Shown here piece by piece: positions 41,360 through 52,807 of a stretch of DNA of 64,000 nucleotides (position 1 is its first letter; each line of letters starts with the position of its first letter). A program made the position numbers and the translations under genes. The notes under the pieces are model-generated. The model was not told where the DNA came from. It worked only from the letters and a program-made list of their open reading frames with translations, and ran no database searches. Origin of the DNA: Trichoplax sp. H2 (lineage: Eukaryota; Placozoa; Uniplacotomia; Trichoplacea); assembly GCA_003344405.1 (NCBI GenBank), contig NOWV01000194.1, positions 62,001 to 126,000 of the forward strand, in the 5' to 3' direction.

Positions 41360-42112
41360 AATGCCTATCTATAGTTTATTTAACCATTTCATTATATTAC
41401 TAATATGTATATGTGTATACAATATTTTCACATTATTCAAGTTATGCTTGTATTGTGGGCAGTTTTTGTGCATTGATTTATGCTTGACGTCGCATTGACT
41501 TCTGCTAGTGTTATGCTAATTAATGAGTTAATGATAACAATTACTGATATGGATAATTACTATCAAATACGTTAATAGAAAAAAGGCGATAATGGTGCTA
41601 GTGTATTTGGCAGTATTTCATTCGTTATGGATACTGAGTGAACGCTGATATTATAATGATTATGATAAAGTGTCTTCTCAAAAATACAACACGAACTACA
41701 GCTTCTTGCAAAGTTCACTTTATTACATAAGATCAGGTTCGTCTCATAACTACCAAGACTATCTCCGGACTATCTTTAACAGTAAAAGCTCGCGGTTTAT
41801 ATGCCCTTTGTTATAGAATGAATTTTACACAATGCAATCATATCTTGACAATTAAGTCGCAAGATAACAGTTTATTATCGCGCGAAATATTCATTATAGG
41901 CGCTTAATTAAAGCGCTACAACGCAACTCCCACAGCACTAACATAATTAGCGCTATCTATTACTATCATGAAATCTTAATGTAACATCTCAATAATATCA
42001 AGACAATACGTATGTAAACCTCTTCTACAAATAGATATCTTCAAAATCATACAATCCAGCAAACGAGTACTACTGCTCTCGTACAGTCTTACAATCATGA
42101 TCCAAGCTATAT
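41360..42112. repeat. Interrupted copy of the 265-bp unit
   Basis: The left part of the unit (41360-41530, TGCCTATCTATAGTTTATTT ... TTCTGCTAGTGTTATGCTAA) and its right part (about 41998-42112, TATGTAAACCTC ... CATGATCCAAGCTATATG) are separated by about 465 bases of unrelated sequence (about 41536-41998). The interrupting segment has no clear target duplication or terminal repeats by eye. Confidence 0.6.
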
Positions 42113-42376
42113 GTATTGACTATGCTGATTAATGCCTACCTATAGTTTGTTTAACAAGTTTATTATATTATTCAAGTTATGCTTGTATTTTGTGCATTTT
42201 TTGCATTGATTTATACTTGACGTTGCGTTGACTTCTGCTAGTGTTATGCTAATTAATGAGTTAGTATAAGGGCAATACACGTGTAAACCTCTGCTACAAA
42301 TAAATATCTTCAAAATCATACTATCCAGCAAACGAGTACTACTGCTCTCGTACAGTCTTACAATCATGATCCTAGC
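42113..42376. repeat. Single 265-bp unit upstream of TPR copy A
   Basis: A complete unit: TATTGACTATGCTGATTAAT start, CTTCTGCTAGTGTTATGCTA centre, ACGAGTACTACTGCTCTCGT near the end. The same unit is present in about eight copies directly upstream of TPR copy B. It lies about 275 bases before the TPR ATG, so it may be part of the gene's 5' region. Confidence 0.8.
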
Positions 42377-44320
42377 TATATTTGGGGCTGCACTACAATG
42401 ATATAGAAAAATAATTGATGATCGTCATTTGATTAAGGGCGTATCAAATTTTATCCATTTAACAGCATTCTTAACTGAAGTAGACTTTGAAATATCGATT
42501 GAACGTTAAAGACAGCTATTCTACAGGTTTTCGCTGATCTATTGCAACGGTCATTCGTATAGTTATCCAAATTTGGCAAATACATTGAGAAGAGCATACA
42601 AATCTATTTTATTCCATCCTATCTCTTGGTTCTTCTTCAAAATTGAAAATATGGATAATCAGTCTACTAAGACTATTCCTGATGAAGTCGAAACTCTTCA
42701 CAAACAGGGTCGAAAATATCAAAATCATCGCTGTTACAAGTCAGCGCTTTGTTGGTATAAAAAAGTGATTGCTCAAATAGAATTGATACCCCAAGGTAAC
42801 GATGATGTTCATCAACTTAAATATCATGTTTATCTGGAAATGGCTGATTGTTATAGAGAAGAACATGAATATTTAGAAGCCCAAAAATGTGTTAGTGAAG
42901 CAGAGAAATTAGCTAAACAACTACAAGACGAAGCAAAGACTGCAATATGCTTGGATAGGCGGAGTAACATTAAACGACTTGAAGGCGATCGTGAAGGCGC
43001 CTTGACAGGTTTTAAAGATTCTCTTGATTTGAAATTGAAATCGTTAGGAAGTGAAAATATCGATGTTAGTGACTCCTACAATTACATTGGCGCTGTGTAC
43101 ACTAATCAAGGCAAGTACGATGAGGCTTTAAAAATGTATGAAAAATCAGTGAAGATGCGATCGAGAATTAAAGGCGAGAATGATCCAGGTGTTGCTACAT
43201 TACATAAGAACATAGGTAGTGTCTATTATAACCAAGGCAAGTATAATGACGCTCTAGCAAAGTATAACGAATCACTCGAGATTAGACTAGCACAATCGGA
43301 TAAAAATTATCTGAAGATTGCAACGTTATATAACGAAATTGCGCTTGTCTATAATGATCAACGCAAGTATGATGACGCTCTATTAAAGTATAAAGAATCG
43401 CTTAAGATTATACAAGAACAAGTTGGTGACAATCATCCGGACGCTGCTACGTTATATAACAACATTGGGGGTGTTTATGATAATCAAGGCAAGTATGACG
43501 ACGCTGTATCCATGCATAAGAAATCACTCGAGATTTGGCTAGCAACAACTGGTAATAACCATCCGAGTACTGCGAAATCCTACCGAGATATGGCAAGAAT
43601 CTATCTTAAGCAGTCTAACTACATTCAAGCTATCGAATTCTGTCAAAAATCATTCGATAGTTTATGCTACCTCTACGGAGAAAATCATCCTCTAGTCGTC
43701 AAAGATAAACGAATGCTTGACCAATATCGACTACTTGAAAGCGAGGCCAACACCTCAACATTGCAAGACTGCGGTAAGTCTGAATAGAATAGAATAACGA
43801 TGACTTTACCCCTACTGCAAGTGATTAATACTATCCTCTTGTCCTCTTGTACGGTAATTTAATCGTTCAATATCGATAGCAAACTAGTCATGATATAAAT
43901 GCACATGATCAAATTATTTTTAACATTTCCACTATAATTTTTAATATAGCATAGATTAATAAGCGCATGACTAACCCTAACGTCCTAAAATACTCAATGT
44001 AAATCCTTACCAGTAACTGAGCAGTCTATTTTCATCCGGTACAACGATTTGAACGAAATAGATAGAATTAAGTTTAAGTTTAGTTTGTTAATCGATTCTT
44101 AATAAGAAATAAGAAAATGAAGTCTTAGCGTACACAACTTGGCATGGTTTTCCTTGAGTAGCTCTATCTCGCAATAAGGTTGAAAATACAATAAGGCATC
44201 CAATTGTAATCACAACTAACAAATCAAATTCATTGAAATGCTCAGGCACTTTCCTATCGATATCATCGATGTAGTCAATAAACTAGTCAAAATGAATTAT
44301 ATTACAGTATATATATATAT
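42377..44320 (+). repeat. Segmental duplication, copy A left block
   Basis: Matches 58676-60600 almost continuously. It covers the 5' flank of the TPR gene, the whole TPR block and about 530 bases beyond. Homology stops at a (TA)n run near 44312-44325. In copy B the sequence joins at that point to material equivalent to 49893 of copy A. Confidence 0.9.
42651..43787 (+). CDS. TPR-repeat protein, copy A (kinesin-light-chain-like TPRs)
   Basis: An open exon whose first true ATG is at 42651 (MDNQSTKTIPDEVETLHKQG). The frame stays open upstream to an acceptor-like CTACAG near 42523, so an upstream exon is possible. Residues about 120-350 carry tandem 42-residue TPRs of the kinesin-light-chain type, with motifs such as IGAVYTNQGKYDEAL and NIGGVYDNQGKYDDAV. 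Earlier residues form degenerate TPRs. TPRs are protein-binding scaffolds in the cytosol. Ten bases before the TAG stop (43785-43787) is a perfect donor GTAAGT, after nucleotide 43773, in phase 1. The same donor is kept in copy B. I infer that the exon splices onto downstream phase-1 exons encoding death and Roc-COR domains. If unspliced it would give a 378-residue TPR protein. Confidence 0.85.
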   Translation: MDNQSTKTIPDEVETLHKQGRKYQNHRCYKSALCWYKKVIAQIELIPQGNDDVHQLKYHVYLEMADCYREEHEYLEAQKCVSEAEKLAKQLQDEAKTAICLDRRSNIKRLEGDREGALTGFKDSLDLKLKSLGSENIDVSDSYNYIGAVYTNQGKYDEALKMYEKSVKMRSRIKGENDPGVATLHKNIGSVYYNQGKYNDALAKYNESLEIRLAQSDKNYLKIATLYNEIALVYNDQRKYDDALLKYKESLKIIQEQVGDNHPDAATLYNNIGGVYDNQGKYDDAVSMHKKSLEIWLATTGNNHPSTAKSYRDMARIYLKQSNYIQAIEFCQKSFDSLCYLYGENHPLVVKDKRMLDQYRLLESEANTSTLQDCGKSE

Positions 44321-44883
44321 ATGACAGATATTTTTCTCGTATAGCCCATTTAAGTACACATAAGTTAAGCAGTAGGATAGCCATGCATTTTTGTAGGATT
44401 GCCACTAATTAGAACACTCAAAATCACACAATCGAAACAATTTGCTTTCGAAAATCATTCATCAAGACAATAATATTTATATGTAGACAACAAATAGTCA
44501 CTTGAGTAACTTTCTATATGGTCAATAATGAATTCAACAAAATCGATCCCATCTAAGATTATTTGTTAAAATCGATAGAAACGTCTGCAAAGAGAAGTCA
44601 TTGAATGGCGGCTGCCTTAATAATTCTCTTTTAATTATAGTAAACATTCTAATGAGCGATGTGATATCGCTTACTATATTATTTCTTGGCCAATAGTGCG
44701 CTGCCGTCATTATAAAAGTTGAAAATTTTTTAAATATTTTAATTGGAATATTTTATTCCTATATGATTAGTTTACATATTGATACAAATGCGATGCCTGT
44801 TCTATTTAATTAGCCATTGCATGATTATCTAGTTAGCGTAAATACTTGATTAAATTCTTTCTTCTCTAAGTTTGTGTTTGACG

Positions 44884-44980
44884 ATGCCAGCGTTTGCATA
44901 CCATCATCAGTGCCAACTCAAAGGAAAAAAATTATCTTTTTCCCCTGAGTTGCCCCTGCCATCATTTGGCAGAGTGAACG
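44884..44980 (+). other. Possible short coding exon (alternative first exon)
   Basis: ATG at 44884 opens 32 codons plus one base (MPAFAYHHQCQ, KKLSFSPELPLP, FGRVN) and ends at G/GTAAAGG, a phase-1 donor that fits the next exon at 45298. The joined N-terminus loosely resembles that of CBP/p300 (see findings). It could equally be a chance frame. Confidence 0.25.
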
Positions 44981-45297
44981 GTAAAGGAGTACACAACTTC
45001 CATACTGTGTTTAGTTTAAACACTAATTTTCCTAGCTTGTGTACTTTAGTTTTCTCTTTTACACAGTACATACTGTGCATTATGCTCTAAAGTACAGTAT
45101 GAAGCAACATAAATACGAAAGGGTACGAATATTAAATTAGCTTTGCTTGCAACTATGTTGTTTTCCAGTTAATATTTAGATATTTTCATTTGTCGCTATT
45201 GAATGTTGCACGGTTCTTGATAAGCATTTCTACCTAGCAAAATAGCACTTTGCGATAACAATATTTTTATTTTGTTTCATTTTCTTTACTTTGATAG
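44981..45297. other. Putative intron/spacer
   Basis: AT-rich and non-coding, between two tentative exons. It ends in a polypyrimidine stretch and TAG acceptor. Confidence 0.3.
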
Positions 45298-45719
45298 AAA
45301 TAGATCCATCTACATTATATGAACTTGAGGATGAACTCCCGGATGATATTCTATATCCAACAGACGTAGCTAATATATCGGAGACCAATGGCGTAACATC
45401 ATCAGGTTTTAGCGATAGCGTCGGAAGTGGCCAATTTTGCAATAATGATGATAATACGAATAACCGAAATAATATTAGTAGCAATAATAATGAAGCACCG
45501 ACTTCAGCACCATCTACATCATCAAGTAATCCAATGACTCCACCTGTGACTGGTATGGCTACGTCCATACGGTCGTTTGGAAACGATATTAATAATTTTA
45601 GGAACGGCACAGCCAATATCAATGGCCCACCTATTGGCAATGAGCGGAGGCTGGGTCCTTCTTCTGCTATGCCAATAGCCAAAAGCGAGCCTAATAGTTA
45701 TGATAAATCGTTTGCCATG
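45298..45719 (+). other. Possible low-complexity linker exon
   Basis: A good acceptor (TTTCTTTACTTTGATAG) precedes a frame open to a stop at 45755. It begins IDPSTLYELEDELPDDIL and continues as Asn/Ser/Thr/Pro-rich low complexity, ending near AKSEPNSYDKSFAM. Two donor choices exist. G/GTATGG after 45552 is phase 1 and keeps the frame into the next exons (255 bases). ATG/GTTAGC after 45719 is phase 0 and would not. I infer an acidic, disordered linker or N-terminal segment of the ROC-COR gene. Coding status is uncertain. Confidence 0.4.
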
Positions 45720-46017
45720 GTTAGCATTGGATGTTATCATAACACTGTGTATTAATATAGCATGACAAATACCAGTTGTATAAATAAATTAAATCTAAAG
45801 ATTTATATTTAATGATACAGTATCGTATGGTCTATCTTCTGTATAATTTCTTAAAATGTGAGACTGAAGATGTATTGATCTTTTTATCCAGAAGTATTCA
45901 TATAATAAGTCTCGATGATTCGATAACATTTGTGCAGTCTTCATTAATGCCGTATCTTTGTTTATTCTTTCTAAATATAGTCTTCCGATATATATATACC
46001 TAATCCTAACGCCGTAG

Positions 46018-49000
46018 GGCTTGACCAAGATAGCAAGAAAATAGAAGATCAATCTAATATCAAGCAGTATATTAACCATGAAAAACTGGCAGTAGAAGAC
46101 TTTAAAAGTTAGTAATTACTAGTAAACATTATTTGCTGGCATTGAACGCCAGTAACATTTACAAGAAATAGCGCAATCTACCATGCAGATGCTTTTTTCA
46201 TCTTTATTGATATCTTTCAAACAACAACATTAATAGTCGCATTTTACCAAAATTAATCACCTAGAATTGATTATTAACCTACAAAACATCATCTTTGATT
46301 ATTCAAATTTACTGTAATATCTGTTTTTGACTTTATTATAATCTGCATTTTAGAGAAGTGTTATGATACTATTGCAAGTGAAATTGGGAACAAATGGATT
46401 AAATTAGCAATATATTTGGACATTTCTAAGGATGTTACTCAACATCTTGAACAACAATACAAATATTCAACCAATAGATCGCTTTTAATAAAGAAGATGC
46501 TGCATTCTTGGCAGGAGAAAAATCCATCAATAAACCATTTAGCAATATTAATACTCAGTCTCTATCATCAAAAGCACGATATAATAGCCGAGAATCTTTA
46601 TGACTTGCTGCGACAAGCTCTATCTAATCCATTATTATCGAGTTATGTAAGGAATATTTTACAAGGTAAACGTTGAGCTTAATGATTTTATTAATTTCTA
46701 TTCAATAGAGACTTTCTAAATTTTTGATTTACATTTATTAAACAATAATTAGATGGTAGTTTCAAAGTCGAAAGTACAGATTCAAAAAGCGAAAATGTTT
46801 CAGATTCCGATGGTAAGTAAATATTAATTTCTTCCTATCTATTATTATCGATTATCTTCCTCCATTCCTAATTTTATGTATTAGAATGATATTGTCAACT
46901 TGGTTTACTCGTTCTATGTTACGCTAATGATACTATACGTACGCTATTAAGGTGTTGTTACTTTGAGTAACTCCAAAATGCTTCTCTTTCTGTATAATCT
47001 CTATAACTATCAAACCTTAATTGTAAAGTCAGTGATATTTTAAATCATAAAATTTAGATTTCGTTTGAATAGATTTTTGTGTTTATTTGACTGTATAAAT
47101 AAACTTTAATTTAATAATATTATAGCTTAGGCTTTTAGATGATATACTCGTATGTATTAATAATGCTTTAAATCAGCCGATAACCTATCAGTAACTTTGC
47201 TTGAAGATAGTCGCTAACTTGCTTAATTGATGTTAATGTAGCCATCGATAAAAGAAAATATCTAGAAGCTTATAATGAAGCATTAAAAGATGGAAAATGT
47301 CGAAATGATTTTACTAAAATTATATTTGCTGGACCGGAAAATGTGGGCAAATCGACTATTATGAACGTATTTACAAATCAAGGAAAAATTATTCGCGTAA
47401 ACCAAACTAAGATTATGGATAACACTGGCAAATATATCAATCTTATTGTATATAATATTTTGGATCAGAAAATTTATAATTTCCGGTCAGTGTTATATGG
47501 AAAAGTAATAGCAGTGATAAAGGAAATTAAAAGAAAGCCTGACATTCAATCTAGTGACAGTCCAAAAAGCAAAAGAATAAAATTAGATCGTCCATTGGAG
47601 ACCGTAGAAAGAAACAGCTCGCTAAATACCCACCAAATAGAGTCCAAAATCAATAATAATGGCTTTGCAGATACTGTTATATCCACAAAATCGACAACTG
47701 AAACATTTCACAAAATCTTGATTTATCAAGATTTTATGCAATTTATCAGCAACTTGAAAAGAAAAACGGAATATCATGACAGTCAATATGGAAAAATAGT
47801 CGATTTCGGGGGTCAAGCTATCTATCATGTTACTCATCGGCCTTTTCTATCAGGAAATAGTATATATATTCTAGTTTTTAATATCACTCATAAGTTCGAT
47901 GACTTTGTTATTGATAGAGAAGGAAAGAAAACTAATATGACTTATCAACATGCCATGCAAGAATGGCTTACATCCACTATTGACAGTCATGACGGCGATG
48001 AAACTATCGAAGTAGAAATTAATGGAAAAACGGAAGAATACTCTTTACCCGTTGTTATCTTAGTTGCATCTCATGGCGATCTAATACGAGATTGTCAACA
48101 ACGCAAAGATAAATTTCAGGCATTTGAGAACTGTATTATTCAAACATTACCTACCTATAAATCAAATCTATGCTGTTCAGGCATTATCTTTCATTGTAAT
48201 CCTAATGATGAATCTTCTGCAGCTACTGCACAACGTAAACAGACAACATTACAATTACATTACTTAATTAAGCAATTCATTTTTAGTTTACCATCAATGA
48301 AAAAATTTATTCCGATACGATGGTACATTATGGCATCTATATTACATGCATCGATTGATGATAAAAGTAGGCAAGCTGCATTAGCATCAGATTTCAATAA
48401 AATTATTGATAGAATTCGTAATATTATGACATTTGAAGAGATTAAGCAATTGGCTATTGATTGTGGTTTATATGAAGACGATGAGAAACTACGTAGCATG
48501 TTATTATATTTACATGATATAGGCGATATTCTATTTTGTCGGAAAAAAAATCTAGAAGGAATGATTGTAACTAATCTTGATTGGCTACTCAGCATATTTC
48601 GATCTATTCTAGAACTCGATAAACATGATTACAAGAATGCTAAAGTAAAAGAATGCTATAGAGAGGCTCGCGAAAGTGGGAAATTATCCGAAGTATGCAT
48701 TAAAAATGTAGCAAAGAAATTTAATCTGGATAAAAATGAGAAAGACTTTGTTTTACTGTTAATGGATAGGTATAACATTATCTGTAAAATTGAGGATATA
48801 AATGATAATTGCGACAACAGAAGATGTTATCAACAATACTTTGTGCCCTATCTACTCGATCCATCTGTTAATACTGTAGACCTGACAGGCTATCGTACAT
48901 CCGATTGGCTGTATATTGGATACGATAGGGAAGTGTTGCCATATATAGCTGATGAGATATTTTATTGCCATATATCCGCTTGTTTAAAGATATGGAATAA

Positions 49001-49436
49001 TCCAGAAGTAAAAGTTTATTATCGCGGTGCAAAATTTTGTATACGAGAATGGCCATACGAAATTATTGTACAGAAAGATGGCTCTTATATTGGTGTGCTC
49101 TATTGCTACCAAAGTCATCCAGAAAAAATTGCTGTACAGATTGAGAAAAATATTGGTTGTCTAATTAATCAAATACAACCGCACATCATTATTAAAGATA
49201 AATTAAACGAGATAGTTCACGAGAGAATGCCAAAGTTCAAGTTAGCTCAAAGTCAATTTTACGTTAAATGCGGTAATTGCAACCAGAAGACAGAAGCAGT
49301 TGATTTTTTAGGTAATAGCCTGGATACAATTCGTTGCTGCCAGTGCCTTAAATACTTTGAATCGAAATCAGCTCGTGATTGGATCCTTAATGGTAATACA
49401 AGATCAACATATAAATACGGTAGTAAAGTTAATTAG
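46018..49436 (+). CDS. Death domain - Roc - COR - Cys4 (ROCO-family) protein
   Basis: Four phase-1 exons: 46018-46107 (LDQDSKKIEDQ), 46354-46665, 46753-46812 (Ser/Asp-rich linker) and 47242-49436. The second holds a death domain (CYDTIASEIGNKWIKLAIYL ... HLAILILSLYHQKHDII). The long exon holds a Roc GTPase with P-loop AGPENVGKST, switch DFGGQ and a G4-position ASHGD. An insert of about 85 residues between P-loop and switch contains SPKSKRIKLDRP. A COR domain follows (IKQLAIDCGLYEDDEKL, YLHDIGDILF, NLDWLLSIFRSI). The tail has CGNC ... CCQC, a likely zinc ribbon, then SARDWILNG and stop TAG 49434-49436. ROCO proteins are GTPase-regulated signalling scaffolds; with death domains they recall DAPK1. 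No kinase or LRR is present. A phase-1 donor (TACG/GTAGTA, after 49419) allows splicing on to a second death domain. Confidence 0.85.
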
Positions 49437-49840
49437 AATATAATGATCCTGCTATGGGTATCCAATACTTTTACTGCATATGTACGTGCACACGTATATC
49501 AAATTTCCAATAGATATGGCTGGAATACTGTTTCTGTAGAATTTAAGAGATAGCTGCGTTGCCATAGAAGTATCATAAATTAAATAAAAAATGTGCTATG
49601 CCATAATGATGTAGGTAAAGTGTGATTATTCGATTTAGTGCTGAATCAGATGGTAATTGAATAACAAGTTAGTCTCTAGTTTTACTCTTTCATCTATCCT
49701 CTGTAATAGTCAATAACTATAATTAAATAAAGTAAAAACTAATGCAGCGGTTTATCATTAAAATTCAGTAATTTAATAGAATTTATGGATTCTACGTCAG
49801 TAATGCTTTTTAACATTAACTGCTCTTACTTTATTTACAG

Positions 49841-49867
49841 ATCCTGAACAGCGAGCAAGCTACTCGG
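49841..49867 (+). other. Predicted 27-base linker exon
   Basis: CTTACTTTATTTACAG (acceptor) precedes 27 bases encoding PEQRASYS, followed by G/GTAAAAG. The phases are 1 at both ends and it joins the preceding ROC-COR exon in frame. It has no equivalent in copy B because the deletion edge at about 49893 lies just beyond it. Confidence 0.4.
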
Positions 49868-49892
49868 GTAAAAGTAAGAATCAAGGTGAAGA

Positions 49893-52807
49893 CAACTTAT
49901 ATGCTATCATACGAGCGAAACTATAAATATTTTCATTTTGAAGTTATCTTGACTTTTTATTTTACCCCGTATTTTAAGCAGTAGGACAGCCATACATTTT
50001 AAGGGATTGCTTTACATTGTACACTAGCATATTGAAATACATTACAAGACAAACAGTTTGCTTTTGATAATCATTCATCATTTCAAAATAACACTTATAT
50101 AGGTAAGAGAGAATCATTTCAGTAACTCTTCACGGCAGTTTCGTTTTCTATCATAAGTACATTGCCCTAATGATCACAATACATCTATGCAATCAGAGAT
50201 CATTGGTGACATTCGATATAACGCTTAACGCAGCAAAATAATTTAAATCTTCTCAAGCAATAAAGTCAACAGTTTAGCGTAAAATATTTCAAAACATAGT
50301 TTGTCCAGTTGAATCACCATTGATTTAGTTTTCAATCTACAGTTACAAAGTTAAAAGCTGCCAATTAATTATTCTTCAACAAAATCGATGATGAGTTGTT
50401 CCTTAATCTTCACATTAAAGTTCCTGTAGTAATCAAGAAGAATTACATTCATAAATTAAATTGCATTCTTCTGCAGCCTATGTAAAAAAAATAAGCAGCT
50501 TACTAAAGAGGCTTGTGCTATTCCTTTACTTGAAATTCTCTGATTAATAATAATATAAGCGGAGCTCTTGATGGAATTAGCCGAAACGACAATAAATAAG
50601 CAAAGTGCTTTAAATTTATTAGTCAAGATAAGAACACTTCCATTGACAAGGCAAATAACTTTCCATTAATTTCTTTTTGTACTTCTATATTACAGTATAT
50701 TAGTAACATAAAAACAAACCTAAGCAGTCGTAGTTCTTTATTAACAAAGCAAATAACTTGTGCGAAATGTTACGCGTTGTTAGCATAGTAGACAGCAGTT
50801 ATTTAAATAAAATTAGTACTGATGTAATATTTTACACGATTGAAGTTCTCTCTAACAACAGCATTATCTAATTATTTTGGTGTATTATGTTTATTTTGAT
50901 AATATATTCACGCTTTCTTTATTTGTGGCTGAAGAATAAGAACAACAGCATTTGAAATAGTGGTAGTCAATGTTAGAGTAATTTGATACATAAACAATGT
51001 AGGAAATGTTAATTGCGTAGCAGCCAACTCCGCTTACTTGATCGATCATTTCTTTCAAAACAATGTTAGAAAACTAACGGTTCATTACGTAGCGCAAAGA
51101 TAAAGTATTTTAGAATTGATATTGTAATAAATTAAAGAACAGTAGCGCTTAAGTAGAGAGCAACAGCGATGTTAATTGTTATTTAAACGCTTGAATCATC
51201 AACGGTAAAGCAGTCATTGCAATTGCTTCATAATTTGAAATAATAGCTTAGAAAAAATGGTAAACAACCAAAATCACTTATTTAAAGCAACGTATTGGCT
51301 GTTATTAAATGACAATGACAAACAAATTATATTTTGTTATTAAGGCTTTATACTCAAGAGAACTCCATGATTATTTTACTTCTAGATACAGAATCAAAAC
51401 AATGCCATTCGATAAAAAGTACCAGTGGTCAAGGTAAAGATAGCTTGTGAGCTAGTTTACAACACAGAAAGATCGTAATCAGAGTTGCATTTCAGAAATC
51501 ATCTTGCTAATCTATATTACTCAAGCTAATCTACAATATTATTGTAACATTATAGATATAAAGCATTACTTTTTCGAAATTGCAAACAAGATAAACTGCG
51601 ACTGGACTAAATTAGCTGCAGCATTAGATCCATCCATTGATGTTAGTATCATCGAAACTGAAAAGAGTAGTATTTTTGATCGAGCAAGGCTATTTCTCGA
51701 AAAATGGTACAGTAAGAATGCGCCAAATGTTAGTGTCGCTCAATTACAGGTAGCTCTACAAAGAATAGGTAGGAATGATATAATTTCTCTTGAGGACCTT
51801 TAATAAAGAATGGCGAATGCACATGCCTCAAGCGTTGCACTTGCAATAATTTTCTGTGGCATGCTGAAACGTTGTTTACTATTTGTTCATTCTATTGAAA
51901 CTGAAGCTCTGCATATAAACCTACATACATGTATTCAAATCAGCTTAGCAATATTGACTTAAAATATATAAAATTGTTCTTATTATAACGAAGGTACGAG
52001 TTATTTGTATGTTTTCACACTGTTTGTATCTTTTTGCAGATATTAAATAATTCATGTATTACTGCACATAGTTTATTTTGAGGCTTTCAAGTTGTCATTT
52101 AATATAGAAGTGAATTGCGCAATGGAATTGTCGTTAAAACTGCAGAGGGAAAATAGCTGGCGGCCGCTATATTTAATCTTATGTACGATCTATATTTATT
52201 AATTTCAAATGTTAAACTGTGGATAATCCCCTTCACGGATACTCTGCAGCATTGTATCTATTTGCCAGATTTCTTAATTGATTACCGAAATTAGTTAATA
52301 AATTTGCTTTATTCTTTTAATGGTAACGGATTACATTACAGGTTGTATGCTAGTAAAATTCTCATATTTTGTTTACACAATATTACTATCTATTTCTCTT
52401 CACATTGAAAATTTTCAAGAAAATATAAATATCATAACAGAATAACTCTAAATCTTTGAATTTCAAGACCATAACAGCAAAAAGCTCGAGCTCGCTGATT
52501 TTACTTTGCTCAACGATCAGAATTCTATTCGTTATTGTCCAAAAGATAAATTAATTTATTAGATCTATGAGTTGTGTCATTAAAGCTTAATCACAGCCTA
52601 TTAGAAATGATTGGATAAGCCGCTTACGACAAGGTACTTATGTGTTTAGAAATACTCAAATATTCATGCAATAAAATTTGTAAAATTTACATAATTTTTC
52701 TCAATAGTTAGCTGCTTACAATGGAGAAACTTTTGTAAAAACAGAATCCGTATCGTAAAATCAGAATTATAATTTTGGCATTTCTGCAGTAGTACGGTTT
52801 ACACCGA
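49893..52807 (+). repeat. Segmental duplication, copy A right block
   Basis: Matches 60604-64000 through to the window edge, with small indels and one 470-base insertion in copy B. It contains the exon pair 51386-51433 and 51556-51803. Confidence 0.9.
51386..51803 (+). CDS. Second death domain, two exons, copy A
   Basis: Exon 51386-51433 (TESKQCHSIKSTSGQ) follows TTACTTCTAG and ends at G/GTAAAG. Exon 51556-51803 starts after ATTATAG and encodes IKHYFFEIANKINCDWTKLA ... ARLFLEKWYSKNAPNVSVAQ ... ALQRIGRNDIIS, then TAA. The six-helix pattern, the W of helix 2 (DWTKLAAALD) and the LEKW helix are those of death domains, which assemble homotypically in apoptotic and NF-kB-type signalling. Both exons are phase 1 at their starts and have no ATG of their own, so they must be spliced to an upstream exon. 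I infer that they are the C-terminus of the TPR/ROC-COR gene. Copy B has a counterpart at 62106-62622 with a longer tail, caused by a one-base length difference near the end. Confidence 0.75.

Noticed and set aside
50388-50520. Plus-strand frame (FFNKIDDELFLNLHIKVPVV) conserved in both copies
   Set aside because: Both strands are open and changes between copies are not clearly synonymous. There is no acceptor/donor pair in phase with neighbouring exons.
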